This document shows, piece by piece, positions 8,458 to 14,700 of a stretch of DNA of 22,596 nucleotides. The notes under the pieces were generated by a model. That model was not told the DNA's origin. It worked only from the letters and a program-made list of their open reading frames with translations, and made no database searches. Each line of letters opens with the position of its first letter. Position 1 is the stretch's first letter. The stretch is from an uncultured Gemmatimonadota bacterium (GTDB taxonomy: Bacteria > Gemmatimonadota > Gemmatimonadetes > Gemmatimonadales > Gemmatimonadaceae): positions 1-22,596 of the forward strand of contig CAMLHT010000027.1 of NCBI GenBank assembly GCA_946479895.1, written 5' to 3'. Position numbers and translations under genes: made by a program.

Positions 8458-8781
8458 ATGTCGAACCCGTTCCGTGCCCTCGAAGTAGCTCGCGCCATCG
8501 GCGATGAGGTGAACAGGCTGTTGCGCGAGCGTGATCTCATTCATCGCAGCCAGCTGCGCGAGGCGGCCCAGTCGATTGCGGCGAACATCCGGGAAGGGCT
8601 GGGGCGGGATCCGGGACCTGATCGCAACAGGTCGTATCGCGTCGCGCGTGGCTCGGCCGAGGAGGCCGATGAGCACCTTCGCACCAACTTCGCGGACGGG
8701 CGAATTCCCCCAGCGTCCTACTGGAGGCTCCGCAACCGCATCATCCTCATCGTCAAGATGCTCAACGCGACGATGTCTTGA
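8458..8781 (+). CDS. Four-helix-bundle protein, S23 / 23S rRNA-intervening-sequence family
   Basis: A 107-aa all-alpha protein with the hallmarks of this family: QLREAAQSIAANIREGLGR (32-50) followed by RVARGSAEEADEHL (61-74), then a last helix ending in IVKMLN. The family includes ORFs in 23S rRNA intervening sequences and is structurally related to Avd, the accessory protein of diversity-generating retroelements; stand-alone copies have no settled function. No rRNA or reverse transcriptase is nearby. The start is preceded closely by GGGGG (8452-8456), a poor ribosome site. Both flanks carry arrays of one 13-bp repeat in opposite orientation, so gene and arrays probably form one unit. The length is slightly short, but the core motifs are intact and there is no frameshift. 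Confidence 0.88.
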   Translation: MSNPFRALEVARAIGDEVNRLLRERDLIHRSQLREAAQSIAANIREGLGRDPGPDRNRSYRVARGSAEEADEHLRTNFADGRIPPASYWRLRNRIILIVKMLNATMS

Positions 8782-8791
8782 GAATCACTGT

Positions 8792-8883
8792 CACGCCTCT
8801 TCCAGCACGCCCGTCTCGCACGCTCTTCCCGCACGCTCTTCCCGCACGCCTTTCCCGCACGCTCTTCCCGCACGATCGTGCCG
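8792..8883 (-). repeat. Right array of the 13-bp repeat, inverted orientation
   Basis: On the plus strand the unit reads CACGCTCTTCCCG. Good copies start at 8819, 8832, 8845 (one-base variant) and 8858, a diverged copy at 8871, and two degenerate copies precede at 8792-8818. The reverse complement matches the left array at 12 of 13 positions. The array ends in a perfect 12-bp palindrome GCACGATCGTGC (8870-8881), followed by a small CGTGCCGCACG palindrome at 8890-8900, next to the stop codon of the flavin oxidoreductase gene. Confidence 0.92.
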
Positions 8884-8903
8884 TAAGAACGTGCCGCACG
8901 CTT

Positions 8904-9920
8904 TTATCTCCACCCCAGCCCTGGTCCTACTTCCTTCAGGATCGATTCGATGACATGGACGTTGTAGTCCACTCCCAACGTGTTGGGCACCGTGAGCAGC
9001 AGCGTATCGGCTTCGGCGATGGCCTCGTCCTTCCTCAGCTCCTCGATCAGCACATCCGGCTCCGCCGCGTAGGTCCGACCGAACACCGCCCGCATGTTGT
9101 CGATGACGCCGATCTGGTCGCTGCTTTCGTCGCGGCCGAAGTAGGCGCGGTCCTGGTCGTTCATCAGCGCGAAGATGGAGCGCGAGACGGAGACACGTGG
9201 CTCCCGCGTGTGCCCGGCTTCGGCCCATGCGTTCCGGAAGACGCGGATCTGGCGCGCCTGCTGGACGTGGAACGGCTCCCCCGATTCGTCCTCCTTGAGC
9301 GTGGAGCTCTGGAGGTTCATCCCGCGCTGCGCCGCCCACACCGCCGTGGCGTTGGAAGCGGATCCCCACCAGATGCGGTCGCGCAGTCCCGGGGCGTGCG
9401 GCTCGAGGCGGAGCAGACCCGGAGGGTTGGGGAACATCGGTCTTGGATTGGGCCGCGCGAATCCCTCGCCCTTCAGGAGATCGAGAAAGACCTCGGCGTG
9501 ACGCCGGCCCATGTCGGCGTCGGTCCCGCCTTCGGGCGGCGCATACCCGAAGTGCCGCCAGCCCTCGATGACCTGCTCGGGCGAGCCGCGGCTGATGCCC
9601 AGCTGCAGCCGTCCGTTGCTGATCAGGTCCGCCGCCCCGGCGTTCTCCAGCATGTAGAACGGATTCTCGTACCGCATGTCGATGACGCCGGTGCCGATCT
9701 CGATGCGCGACGTTCGCGCGCCGACGGCGGCAAGGAGCGGGAACGGCGACGCGAGCTGCCGCGCGAAGTGGTGAACGCGGAAGTACGCGCCGTCGGCGCC
9801 AAGCTCCTCCGCCGCGACGGCCAGCTCGATGGACTGCTGGAGGACGTCGCGCGCGGATCGCGTTGCCGAGTACGGCCCTTCGTTCCAGTGGCCGAAGGAG
9901 AGGAATCCGATCTTCTTCAT
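8904..9920 (-). CDS. LLM-class (luciferase-like) flavin-dependent oxidoreductase
   Basis: A 338-aa cytoplasmic protein of the bacterial luciferase-like TIM-barrel superfamily, which uses reduced FMN or F420 to oxidise small molecules. Visible family features are the N-terminal strand KKIGFLSFG, the segment AYFRVHHFARQLASPFPLLAA (45-65), the strand RIEIGTGVIDMRYENP (72-87) and ADLISNGRLQLGISRGSP (97-114), as in monooxygenases annotated as alkanal or nitronate type. The substrate cannot be told. It lies 10 nt downstream of the DUF2911 gene on the same strand, so the two are probably one transcript. Its stop codon touches the right repeat array of the four-helix-bundle element. No signal peptide is present. 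Confidence 0.9.
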   Translation of the reverse strand: MKKIGFLSFGHWNEGPYSATRSARDVLQQSIELAVAAEELGADGAYFRVHHFARQLASPFPLLAAVGARTSRIEIGTGVIDMRYENPFYMLENAGAADLISNGRLQLGISRGSPEQVIEGWRHFGYAPPEGGTDADMGRRHAEVFLDLLKGEGFARPNPRPMFPNPPGLLRLEPHAPGLRDRIWWGSASNATAVWAAQRGMNLQSSTLKEDESGEPFHVQQARQIRVFRNAWAEAGHTREPRVSVSRSIFALMNDQDRAYFGRDESSDQIGVIDNMRAVFGRTYAAEPDVLIEELRKDEAIAEADTLLLTVPNTLGVDYNVHVIESILKEVGPGLGWR

Positions 9921-9930
9921 GAAAGCGACG

Positions 9931-10515
9931 TCACCGGCTCAGCACGATCGGGATCCGAACCCGCGTCCGATCCCATTGCACAGTGAGCGTCGCGGCGTTG
10001 GTGCCCGCGAAGGCAAGCCGCAGCCGCAGCGCTTCCTCCGGACTGTCCGCCGTCTCGACGCGCACCGTGCCGCTCCCGACGTCGCTGGCGCGAATGGCGT
10101 CGTTCACCGGGATGCCCCAGCGCTGGGCGGCGGAGTTCACGACGATTCGCCACTCCTTCTCGGACGCGATCGTGTATAGCGAGTACCAGCCGGGGTTCAC
10201 GGCGACGCCGGCGATGGTCCCGCGCACCGGCATGTGGATGGTGGTGGCCTCGTTCGCCCCGAGCCGCCAGGGCTCACCGAAGGGGATCAGGCCGCCGGCG
10301 ACCTGGCGCCCGTTCTTCCTTGGCGCGCCGTAGCAGACCTTGATCTCGGCGCCGCCGACCACGACGGAGGTCGAATCGAGCGCGCTGGGGCGTCTGGCCA
10401 GCGCGTCGCGCGATCCGCGGACCCAGCAGCCGTTGCCGGCGGTGGCCTGGGCGCCGAGCGGGGAGGAGAGGGCGACGAGCGTCGCCACGACGAGGAATTT
10501 GCCCGATGTCTTCAT
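9931..10515 (-). CDS. Exported DUF2911 protein
   Basis: A 194-aa secreted protein from ATG 10515. A longer reading to 10614 exists, but its first 33 residues look non-coding, whereas the chosen start gives a normal signal peptide (MKTSGKFLVVATLVALSSPLGAQA, cleavage near residue 24). The mature part matches the DUF2911 pattern: CYGAPRKNGR (61-70), PFGEPWRLGANEAT (78-91) and the GWYSLYTI strand (109-116). The function of DUF2911 is unknown; it is a beta-rich periplasmic domain common in Gemmatimonadota, Acidobacteriota and Bacteroidota. C30 and C61 could form a disulfide. The LLM oxidoreductase gene follows after 10 nt. The promoter should be in the 153-bp gap shared with the divergent ilvE. 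Confidence 0.85.
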   Translation of the reverse strand: MKTSGKFLVVATLVALSSPLGAQATAGNGCWVRGSRDALARRPSALDSTSVVVGGAEIKVCYGAPRKNGRQVAGGLIPFGEPWRLGANEATTIHMPVRGTIAGVAVNPGWYSLYTIASEKEWRIVVNSAAQRWGIPVNDAIRASDVGSGTVRVETADSPEEALRLRLAFAGTNAATLTVQWDRTRVRIPIVLSR

Positions 10516-10563
10516 ATATGATGGTTCCCGGGTGGGGGAGTGGTGAGGAGGGAAATCTAGGTT

Positions 10564-10575
10564 CTCCCCGGGGAG
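10564..10575. promoter_or_regulatory. 12-bp palindrome in the DUF2911 / ilvE divergent gap
   Basis: CTCCCCGGGGAG is a perfect 12-bp palindrome in the 153-bp region between two divergent genes, a position suited to an operator. It could be chance in such GC-rich DNA. No sigma-70 boxes can be assigned with confidence in this gap. Confidence 0.25.
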
Positions 10576-10668
10576 GGATCCGCGGCTCGGGCCGGTTCCG
10601 ATTCGCTGCATCACCCGCCACGTTTCAGGTCCGGCGCGGCGACCGCGCCCCTGACACCCGGGATTTCA

Positions 10669-11628
10669 ATGGCCAAGCTGCCTGCTACCGAATGGATCTG
10701 GCGAGACGGTGAATTCATCCGCTGGAACGACGCACAGGTCCACGTCCTCAGTCACTCGATGCAGTTCGGATCGTCCGCGTTCGAGGGCATCCGCTGCTAC
10801 GACACGCCGCGCGGGCCGGCGGTGTTCCGCCTGGAGGACCACCTTCAGCGCCTGCTGAATTCGTGCCGCATCTATCGCATGGAAGTGCCGCACTCCGTCG
10901 ACGACCTCGTCGCCGCGACGTGCGAGCTCGTCGATCGCAACGGCATGACCACCTGCTACATCCGTCCGATGGTGCTGCGCGGATTCGGCGCCGCGGGCAT
11001 GGTGCCGTTCGACAGCCCGGTGGAGACGTACATCCCCTGCTGGCCGTGGGAGGCCTACCTCGGCCACGGCGTCATGGAGAACGGCGTCGACGCCTGCGTC
11101 TCGACCTGGCACCGCATCGCGCCGAACACGATTCCGGCTGGCGCCAAGGTCGCCGGCAACTACCTCGGCGGACAGCTCATCAAGATGGAGGCGCTGCTGA
11201 ACGGCTATGGCGAGGGCATCGCCCTCGACACGAACGGACTGGTCAGCGAAGCCTCCGGGCAGAACGTCTTCGTCGTGAGCCGGGGCGCGATCCACACCAC
11301 GCCGGTGAATGGAACGCTCCTGCCGGGCATCACGCGCGACGCGATCATCACGCTCGCGCGGGAGCAGGGCATTCCGGTGATCGAGCAGGCAATTCCGCGC
11401 GAGATGCTCTATGTCGCCGACGAGGTCTTCCTCACCGGCACGGCGACGGAGGTCGCGCCCGTGCGGAGCGTGGACAAGATTCCCGTGGGCTCGGGCAAGC
11501 GCGGGCCGATCACCCAGAAGATCCAGCAGCAGTTCCTGGATGTGGTGCATGGGCGCGTGGAAGACTCCCACGGCTGGCTGACCTACGTGCGCGCGGAGCG
11601 GGCGAGCTCGACACGGAAGCCTGGATAA
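10669..11628 (+). CDS. ilvE: Branched-chain amino acid aminotransferase
   Basis: A 319-aa fold-type IV PLP enzyme catalysing the reversible transamination between branched-chain 2-oxo acids plus glutamate and isoleucine, leucine or valine, in the cytoplasm. Evidence is the N-terminal LSHSMQFGSSAFEGIRCYDT (27-46), substrate-side YIRPMVLRGFG (97-107), PLP lysine K160 in IPAGAKVAGNYLGGQL, the phosphate/cofactor motif LVSEASGQNVFVV (191-203) with E194, and FLTGTATEVAPV (254-265). These match IlvE better than D-amino acid transaminase or aminodeoxychorismate lyase. The length is normal with a short basic C-terminal extension. It stands alone, without other ilv or leu genes, and diverges from the DUF2911-LLM operon. 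No leader or attenuator is obvious upstream. Confidence 0.95.
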   Translation: MAKLPATEWIWRDGEFIRWNDAQVHVLSHSMQFGSSAFEGIRCYDTPRGPAVFRLEDHLQRLLNSCRIYRMEVPHSVDDLVAATCELVDRNGMTTCYIRPMVLRGFGAAGMVPFDSPVETYIPCWPWEAYLGHGVMENGVDACVSTWHRIAPNTIPAGAKVAGNYLGGQLIKMEALLNGYGEGIALDTNGLVSEASGQNVFVVSRGAIHTTPVNGTLLPGITRDAIITLAREQGIPVIEQAIPREMLYVADEVFLTGTATEVAPVRSVDKIPVGSGKRGPITQKIQQQFLDVVHGRVEDSHGWLTYVRAERASSTRKPG

Positions 11629-11767
11629 AGAGGGCCGGACGCCAGTTTCGAGCCATAAGGCGGTCCACAGGCTACCTTCCGAAGTCAGCTCGAATGCTCC
11701 CGCTTTCCCGTAAAACAGGTCACCAGTGCATCAAACGCCAGCGCCGACGTCCAAGGAACGAAATGCC

Positions 11768-12172
11768 ATGCAGCGCGAGGTCACGCGGCTGCTCGACGAG
11801 CTCGCCCCCGAGCGCTCGAGCTCGCGCCTCAAGCCACAGGCAGGGTCGGTCCAGCAGCACCGGTCACCGAACGGGTGCATCCTCCAGGCGGAGGCCGCTG
11901 CGCTGAGCGTCACCTGGTATCCCGAGGCGGACGATCAGGATCGCGTCGGCGAGATGCAGATCATCCTGTGGCGCGGCGTGGTGTCGCGCCGCAACGCCAC
12001 GCGCAGCGGCGAGCCCGCCGAGCTGGTGCGGCAGGAAGTGCTGAACCCGATCGAGCGTCCGACCGACGAGTCGGTGTGGTGCTCGCGCGACGGCACCCAG
12101 TTCAGCACGCCCGACCTCGCCGCGCACTGCCTGGCGCTGCTCGCGAGCCAGATCGAAGCGACGGCTTCCTAG
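11768..12172 (+). CDS. Small protein of unknown function
   Basis: I do not recognise a family. The chosen ATG gives 134 aa and is preceded by a good Shine-Dalgarno, AAGGAA at 11753-11758, nine bases upstream; a GTG at 11726 would add 14 residues but has no ribosome site. There is no signal peptide and no membrane helix, so it is probably cytoplasmic. The N-terminus is helical (MQREVTRLLDELA), followed by a basic linker and a mixed region with the strands ALSVTWYP and MQIILWRGVV, then an acidic segment and a C-terminal helix (DLAAHCLALLASQIEA). The fold could be a small alpha/beta domain. It lies 139 nt after ilvE and converges on the gamma-glutamyltransferase gene, 28 nt away. Confidence 0.65.
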   Translation: MQREVTRLLDELAPERSSSRLKPQAGSVQQHRSPNGCILQAEAAALSVTWYPEADDQDRVGEMQIILWRGVVSRRNATRSGEPAELVRQEVLNPIERPTDESVWCSRDGTQFSTPDLAAHCLALLASQIEATAS

Positions 12173-12200
12173 CAGCTCCGGCTCGCGGCGCTGGCTTCGG

Positions 12201-13988
12201 TCAGTAGCCGCGAACCTCGCCGTTGTGCCGCGGATCGGCGGCGCCGATCCACCGGTCGCCGCGCCGCACGATCACGTAGAGCCTCGCGTACCCCTCCGAC
12301 TCCTCGGTCGGCTCGTATCCCATCGCGCGGATCTCGCCGAGCACGCTCGCCGGGAATCCGTTCTCGAGCTGCACGGCGCGGCTCGTCGCCGACGGGAAGA
12401 TCCGCGGCAGCCGTAGCGCCTCGAGCGGGTCGAGCCCGTAGTCGAGCATGTAGACCATGTTCTGCAGGATCTCGGTGGGGATGCGGCCGCCACCCGGGGC
12501 GCCGATCACCATGGTCGCCCGTCCGTTCTCGATCACGATGGTCGGGGATATCGTGGAACGACGAACGCGGAACGGATGCCGTCCGCTCGCCAGCCGCGAC
12601 ATGGTGGTGGTGTCACGGGAGAGATCGTTCCCCGAGTCGTTCAGCATGAAGCCGCCCGCGGCGCGATCGCCGACGCCGAACGTCGAGCTGTTGGTCTGGG
12701 TCAGTGCGACGGCATTCCCGTCGGCGTCCACCACCGACAGATGCGTCGTCTCGCCGCCTTCGCTGCCGCGCTCCATCGCTCCGGGCGCGAACGAATAGCT
12801 GGCGCGTCCCGGCGCCGCCGTAATGCTCGACGTGTCGCGCCACGGATCGAACGGCGCGCAGCGCGCCGTCGGGCCTGAATCGAAGGTCGCGGGATTCGCC
12901 GGCGCGATCCGCTCTGGAGCCGAGCCGGTGCCTACGAGCGCGCGCCGCGTCGCGACATACGCCGGCGCGACCACGCCCGCGGCGGGAGCGTCCGCCCAGT
13001 TGGGGTCTTCACCATAGCGCGCGGTCGTCATGCCGACCCGCATCGCCGACGTCAGGATGTCGAACGCGCGGGCCGAGCGCGTGGGCAGGCCGATGGCGCG
13101 CAGGTCGTAGGGCTCGAGCAGCTCGAGGGTGTGGATCACCTGGAGTCCGGTCTGCGGCGGGGCGGCGGAGAGGATGACGCGCCCGTGATACTCGCCGCAC
13201 ATCGGCCGCTTCCATTGAGGGCGGAAGGCCGCGAGGTCGGCGAGCGTGGCGGGATGACCCCCGGCGTTCAGCTGTCGAACGAGCGCCTCGGCCTCCGGTC
13301 CCTCGTCGAAGCCGCGGCGTCCCTCGGCCGCGATCCGTCGCAGCGTCGCCGCCAGGTCGGGGTTCCGGAAGGTGTCGCCGACGCGCAGCCTCCTTCCACC
13401 GGGCCAGTAGACGCGACGTGACTCGGGGTAGGGAAAGAGCTTCGCCGAATCGGCCGCGATCATCTGGGCGAGGATCTGGTTGATCGGATAGCCCTCCTCC
13501 GCCAGCCTGATCGCCGGCGCCATCACCTCGGCGCGCGAGAGCTTGCCGAAACGCGCGTGCGCGTCGAGCAGGCCGGCCACCTCTCCGGGGATCGCGACGC
13601 GGCGAAGGTCGGTGCGCGCGGCGCTCGTAGGGACGTCGCGCCACGACTCGGGACGCTGCGCCGAGTAGAAGTCGACATACTCGGCACGCCGGGGGCTCTG
13701 CAACCAGATCAACATGCTCCCGCCGCCGCCGAGTCCGGACATCTGCGGCTCGCCGACGCTGACGGTGAAGGCCGTTGCGACGGCGGCATCCACGGCGTTC
13801 CCGCCGCGCCTCAGCATCTCGATCCCCGCCTCGCTCGCGCGCGGGTGGGCGGACGTGACCACGGCGTGCGGCGCGACGAGGCGTTTGCCAAGATCGGGCG
13901 CGAGTGTCACGTCCGCGGCGGGGCTGGCGCACGCAGCGAGAATGAGCGCCGCACCCAACGGATGCCTGAGTCGAATCGTCGTGATCAT
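12201..13988 (-). CDS. ggt: Gamma-glutamyltransferase family lipoprotein
   Basis: A 595-aa Ntn-hydrolase proenzyme of the GGT family, which cleaves gamma-glutamyl bonds such as in glutathione and autoprocesses into large and small subunits. The N-terminus has a lipobox (LAAC, C20), so it is membrane-anchored and extracytoplasmic. The large subunit shows HPRASEAGIEMLRRGGNAVDAA (48-69) and GLGGGGSMLI; autocleavage is expected before T414 in GETTHLSVVD, and T414 is the new N-terminal nucleophile. SPT (481-483) and GAPGGGRIPTEILQNM (496-511) are also present. Some donor-pocket positions deviate: Y108 stands where E. coli has the arginine of the FREMAP motif, and the equivalent of N411 is S434, with N433 beside it. 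Substrate specificity may therefore differ. Upstream lies a repeat-rich gap. Confidence 0.9.
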   Translation of the reverse strand: MITTIRLRHPLGAALILAACASPAADVTLAPDLGKRLVAPHAVVTSAHPRASEAGIEMLRRGGNAVDAAVATAFTVSVGEPQMSGLGGGGSMLIWLQSPRRAEYVDFYSAQRPESWRDVPTSAARTDLRRVAIPGEVAGLLDAHARFGKLSRAEVMAPAIRLAEEGYPINQILAQMIAADSAKLFPYPESRRVYWPGGRRLRVGDTFRNPDLAATLRRIAAEGRRGFDEGPEAEALVRQLNAGGHPATLADLAAFRPQWKRPMCGEYHGRVILSAAPPQTGLQVIHTLELLEPYDLRAIGLPTRSARAFDILTSAMRVGMTTARYGEDPNWADAPAAGVVAPAYVATRRALVGTGSAPERIAPANPATFDSGPTARCAPFDPWRDTSSITAAPGRASYSFAPGAMERGSEGGETTHLSVVDADGNAVALTQTNSSTFGVGDRAAGGFMLNDSGNDLSRDTTTMSRLASGRHPFRVRRSTISPTIVIENGRATMVIGAPGGGRIPTEILQNMVYMLDYGLDPLEALRLPRIFPSATSRAVQLENGFPASVLGEIRAMGYEPTEESEGYARLYVIVRRGDRWIGAADPRHNGEVRGY

Positions 13989-14075
13989 CGTGGTCTCACC
14001 AGGTCAGATCCCGAAGCTTACCGACACTGAGCCTGGTGTGCACCGGCGGTAGCCGAGGGGCCGCGTCCACTCGCG

Positions 14076-14190
14076 CGATGGGCCCGGTCGGACGTGCGCG
14101 ATGGCACCGGCCGGACGTGCGCGATGGCCCCGGCCGGACGTGCGCGATGGCCCCGGCCGGACGTGCGCGATGGCCCCGGTCGGACGCGGG
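14076..14190 (+). repeat. 23-bp tandem repeat, five copies
   Basis: Units start with CGATGG at exactly 23-bp spacing: 14076, 14099, 14122, 14145 and 14168. Copies three and four are identical; copies one, two and five differ by a few bases. As 23 is not a multiple of three the array cannot encode a periodic peptide, which argues for a DNA-level role or a neutral minisatellite. There are no distinct spacers, so it is not CRISPR. Confidence 0.95.
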
Positions 14191-14211
14191 TGACTCGCGG
14201 CGACGCGCTGG

Positions 14212-14545
14212 GCGCTTACACGCGTCGAGCCTCGCGCGAGCAATGCCGAGTCGATTGCATCCGAGAGGCGCGCGTGTGGGGCGACGCGGGACGCGCGGCG
14301 CCACGCGCCCCCGCGTCCTCCCGGCGGTGCAGCGGGGCAGCGGGGCAGCGGGGCAGCGGCGCGGCGGCGCGGCGGCGCGGCGGTCGCGGGCGGCGGTGAG
14401 GCCGTGTGACGGTTGCGGCTCGACGGTGCCGGTGGAGGGCGGGTCGCGGGGGTCGGGCAGGAGGGCCTGGCGCGTAGCGAGAGACTCGCGCCTCTCCTTG
14501 CGAACCGCCGGCCCGGCAAGCGCGAGGCTCGACGCGTGTAAGCGC
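14212..14545. repeat. Perfect 25-bp inverted repeats bounding a ~335-bp segment
   Basis: The 25 bases at 14212-14236 (beginning GCGCTTACACGCGTCGAGCC) are the exact reverse complement of 14521-14545. The symmetry continues inward with mismatches: GAGAGGCGCG at 14263-14272 pairs with its reverse complement at 14487-14496, at nearly the same distance from each arm (27 and 25 bp). The interior is GC-rich with 8-bp microrepeats (CAGCGGGG x3 from 14330, then CGGCGCGG-type units). No ORF is credible inside. It could be a MITE-like element or a large hairpin. Confidence 0.88.
14330..14383 (+). repeat. 8-bp microrepeats
   Basis: CAGCGGGG occurs three times in tandem (14330, 14338, 14346), changing into CAGCGG and then GCGCGGCG-type units repeated about three times. 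This is probably replication-slippage DNA inside the larger inverted-repeat segment. Confidence 0.85.
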
Positions 14546-14700
14546 TCAGGCCCTCCTGACCGATTCCCCGCGCCCGCCCGACCGCGCGCGAACCCATGCC
14601 CCCGCGCCCGCGCGACCGACCCCCCCCCCGCGCCCGCGCGACCGCAGCTCCGCGCCCGCCCGCCGGCTCATCCGTCACGGTTCTTGCCTCGTCGTCGACT

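Larger units (their letters stand above)
8318..8883. mobile_element. Candidate small element: inverted repeat arrays flanking a four-helix-bundle gene
   Basis: About 566 bp bounded by two arrays of the same 13-bp unit in opposite orientation, enclosing one ORF (8458-8781). The left unit, rotated, reads CGGGAAGGGCGTG; the reverse complement of the right unit reads CGGGAAGAGCGTG, so they match at 12 of 13 positions. The element exactly fills the gap between two convergent genes, ending next to both stop codons. There is no transposase, reverse transcriptase or recognisable target-site duplication. Calling it mobile is inference from the symmetrical architecture. Confidence 0.45.
13989..14700. 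other. Gene-free, repeat-rich divergent intergenic region
   Basis: About 710 bp between the divergent ggt and DUF4956 genes. Open frames exist on both strands, but their translations are Arg/Pro/Ala-rich low-complexity peptides made by repeats and GC bias, so I see no gene. In order it holds the 23-bp tandem array (14076-14190), a structure with 25-bp inverted ends (14212-14545) containing 8-bp microrepeats (14330-14383), and a C-rich stretch (14590-14665) with a 19-bp direct repeat (14600-14618 and 14626-14644) around a run of ten C. Promoters for both neighbours should be here, but none can be pinned down. Confidence 0.7.

Noticed and set aside
8458..8781. Diversity-generating retroelement accessory (Avd) interpretation
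   Set aside because: The fold family is related, but there is no reverse transcriptase, template repeat or variable target gene in the window.
8778..9986. 402-aa plus-strand open frame starting in the right repeat array
   Set aside because: It is antisense to the well-supported flavin oxidoreductase and begins in repeat-encoded sequence.
10516..10614. N-terminal extension of the DUF2911 protein
   Set aside because: The 33 extra residues precede a complete signal peptide and look non-coding.
14076..14190. Possible CRISPR array
   Set aside because: The 23-bp units are contiguous with no unique spacers, and no cas gene is present.
14596..14700. Upstream ATG start for the DUF4956 gene
   Set aside because: The added 35 residues come from C-rich direct-repeat DNA and precede a normal N-terminus; GTG 14701 is more plausible, though not proven.
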